Shown: piece by piece, positions 62,043 to 64,000 of the stretch
How positions within the stretch are numbered: position 1 is the stretch's first letter
Layout: each line of letters begins with the position of its first letter
Assembly: GCA_026122225.1 (NCBI GenBank)
Contig: JANEZZ010001866.1
Span: forward strand, 1,736,001 to 1,800,000
Direction: 5' to 3'
Length of the DNA: 64,000 nucleotides
Origin: Heloderma charlesbogerti
Lineage: Eukaryota > Chordata > Lepidosauria > Squamata > Helodermatidae
Notes under the pieces: generated by a model
What the model was told of the DNA's origin: nothing
Seen by the model: only the letters and a program-made list of their open reading frames with translations
Database searches by the model: none
Position numbers and translations under genes: made by a program

Positions 62043-63041
62043 TCAAACTGGGGAGAGGTAACGAGCGGGGTACCGCAGGGCTCAGTCCTGGGCCCAGGGC
62101 TCTTCAACATGTTTATTAATGACTTGGAGGAGGAGGTGCAGGGAATGCTGAACAAATTTGCAGATGACACCAAATTGGGCGGGATAGCTAATACTTTGGA
62201 AGACAGAAACAACATTCAAAGTGATCTGGATAGACTGGAGCGCTGGGCAGAAAACAACAGAATGGCATTTAATAGGGACAAATGCCAAGTTCTGCACCTA
62301 GGAAAAAGAAACCAAATGCACAGTTACAAGATGGGGGATACGTGGCTCAACCACACTACGAGCGAGAAGGATCTTGGAATTGTTGTCGATCACAAGCTGA
62401 ATATAAGCCAACAATGTGATGTGGCTGCAAAAAAGGCAAGTGCTGTTTTGGGCTGCATTAATAGAAGCATAGCTTCCAAATCCCGGGAAGTACTAGTTCC
62501 CCTCTACTCAGCACTGGTTACGCCTCATCTGGAGTACTGTGTCCAGTTCTGGGCACCACACTTGAAGAAGGATGCAGACAAACTGGAGAGGGTTCAGAGG
62601 AGGGCAACAAAGATGCTCAGGGGACTGGAAACAAAGCTGTATGAAGAGAGACTGAAAGAACTGGGCATGCTTAGCCTTGAGAAGAGAAGACTGAGGGGAG
62701 ATATGATAGCACTCTTCAAGTACTTGAAAGGTTGTCACAGAAAAGAAGGCCAGGATCTCTTCTTGATTGTCCCAGAGTGCAGGACATGGAATAATGGGCT
62801 CAAGTGACAGGAAGCCAGATTCCGGCTGAACATCAGGAAAAACTTCCTGACTGTTAGAGCAATACAACAATGGAACCAATTACCTAGGGAGGTGGTGGGC
62901 TCTCCCACACTGGAGGTGTTCAAGATGAGGCTGGACAGCCATCTGTCAGGGATGCTCTGACTTGGATTCCTGCATTGAGCAGGGGGTTGGACTCGATGGC
63001 CTTGTAGGCCGCTTCCAACCCTACTATTCTATGATTCTATA
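62043..63041 (+). mobile_element. CR1 LINE, 5'-truncated, with RT motifs
   Basis: The plus-strand frame reads VPQGSVLGPGLFN, then FINDLEEEV and FADDTKLGG (the RT catalytic FADD box), the thumb region and [20 protein letters not shown] after NNGLK at about 62806 interrupts the frame, which then continues RFRLNIRKNFL. The end is 'ATTCTATGATTCTATATG'. Truncated inside the RT domain and stopped early, it cannot be active. Confidence 0.93.
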
Positions 63042-64000
63042 TGCATTAAAAAAAATAGCAAATTTCCTAAATTCAGAAAAGCATTATATGAATTGCTACA
63101 ATCACAATATGTGAATGAGGGTGGTATGGATAATAGTTTCAGGATAGCAGAGGACCTGCTGGGTCCCTTCCACCTGATAATAAATGAAACAGCACCACAG
63201 CAGAGATCTCCTCCTCTCCAAAAATAAGTGTCTTGTCAGGTAGAGTAAATGAGGCCTTCAGAGATGCTAAGCACTCTACAGACAGCCCTATAAGTCACCA
63301 GTCAAAAGATTCCACCAGCCAAGTAAAATGAAAGGGAGTTTATTATGGCTGGGCTCATAATGCTGGATAATACCTGAATTGAGTCTGTCTGGATGCACAC
63401 CAGAACCTTTGGACTGATCAGTGAAAAACTGGTATATTGCGTTATCTCCCCAACACAGGCCACCTCTGTGGATCCCCTGCCATGTAACATGGTAAGATGT
63501 TCCAGCCAGGGCCTCTGTCAAAGTTAGGCATGGCTGGGCACCTGCCAAGGGACCACGAATGAGGGCACCAAAAGAAAAGCTGAATGGGGCAAAATGGAAT
63601 GAAAAAAGGTGAATAATGCAGATGCCAAATGCCTGACTTCATCATTATTTTTGACCCCCAAATCAAAACTGGATAATATTTGCTGCAATCCTAAAATGGA
63701 CGCATTGCCTTTTATGGAACTAGGCAAGAACAAGAGCTTGGATTTTAGGATTCCATGGATAATCTTCCCATTGCATTCTGAATCACAACATTCTGTTTGC
63801 CTCCCTTATGCCCCCAAAGAAATGTTACCTCTGTCTTCCTCCTTCTCCCGAATGTTCCTTCCCTTCAGAGCTCTACTCCATGCTCCACCATAATCTCCTA
63901 CTTTGCTCCTCCTGGGTGTGTCCATGGAAGGGTTCTTAAACCATGACCCATACCTCCGGGCTGTTGTCAAAGATTCTGGCATTTCTTTAAATTCCTTGCC
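63042..64000. other. No gene or repeat recognised
   Basis: The sequence appears unique. The missing WSCD2 N-terminal exon was looked for on the minus strand here and not found. Confidence 0.35.

Overview
This window is about 64 kb of vertebrate nuclear DNA, most likely from a squamate reptile (lizard-like). The call rests on three things: the split, vertebrate-type gene; the mix of CR1 and L2 LINE tails, tRNA-derived SINEs and very many small palindromic or hAT-like DNA elements; and the absence of any bacterial gene organisation. I cannot name the species.

Only one gene is clearly supported: WSCD2, encoding a Golgi WSC-domain sulfotransferase (sialate O-sulfotransferase 2), on the minus strand. 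Seven consecutive coding exons are visible, in transcription order 50664-50778, 45933-46117, 39052-39173, 36473-36647, 34786-34950, 26909-27109 and 22715-23067 (stop codon at 22715-22717). All donors are GT, all acceptors are AG, and reading phase is kept across all six junctions. Together they encode about 438 residues: two WSC domains followed by the sulfotransferase domain. The N-terminal coding exon (cytosolic tail, membrane anchor, stem) was not found and should lie beyond position 64000.

Layout. 1-22.7 kb lies 3' of the gene and is gene-free: L2 and CR1-like LINE pieces, several MITE families, two tandem duplications or nested insertions, and a few unique blocks that may be conserved non-coding DNA. 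22.7-50.8 kb is the visible WSCD2 gene with its repeat-filled introns. 50.8-64 kb is probably the first large coding-region intron. It holds a CpG island at about 59.69-60.26 kb, which could be an alternative or internal promoter, and a 5'-truncated CR1 with recognisable reverse-transcriptase motifs at 62.04-63.04 kb.

The most unusual structures are two related composite elements, at 20408-21300 and 25097-26312, built almost wholly from nested inverted repeats. The first is flanked by a near-perfect 8-bp target duplication and contains a near-perfect 481-bp palindrome. It sits inside an older MITE. The second has an exact 8-bp target duplication and an internal inverted partial copy of itself. 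Two further non-autonomous families with 8-bp target duplications (ends CAGGGGTG and TAGGGATG) are well supported and are also nested in each other. No transposase gene, RNA gene, CRISPR or intact mobile-element coding capacity was seen.
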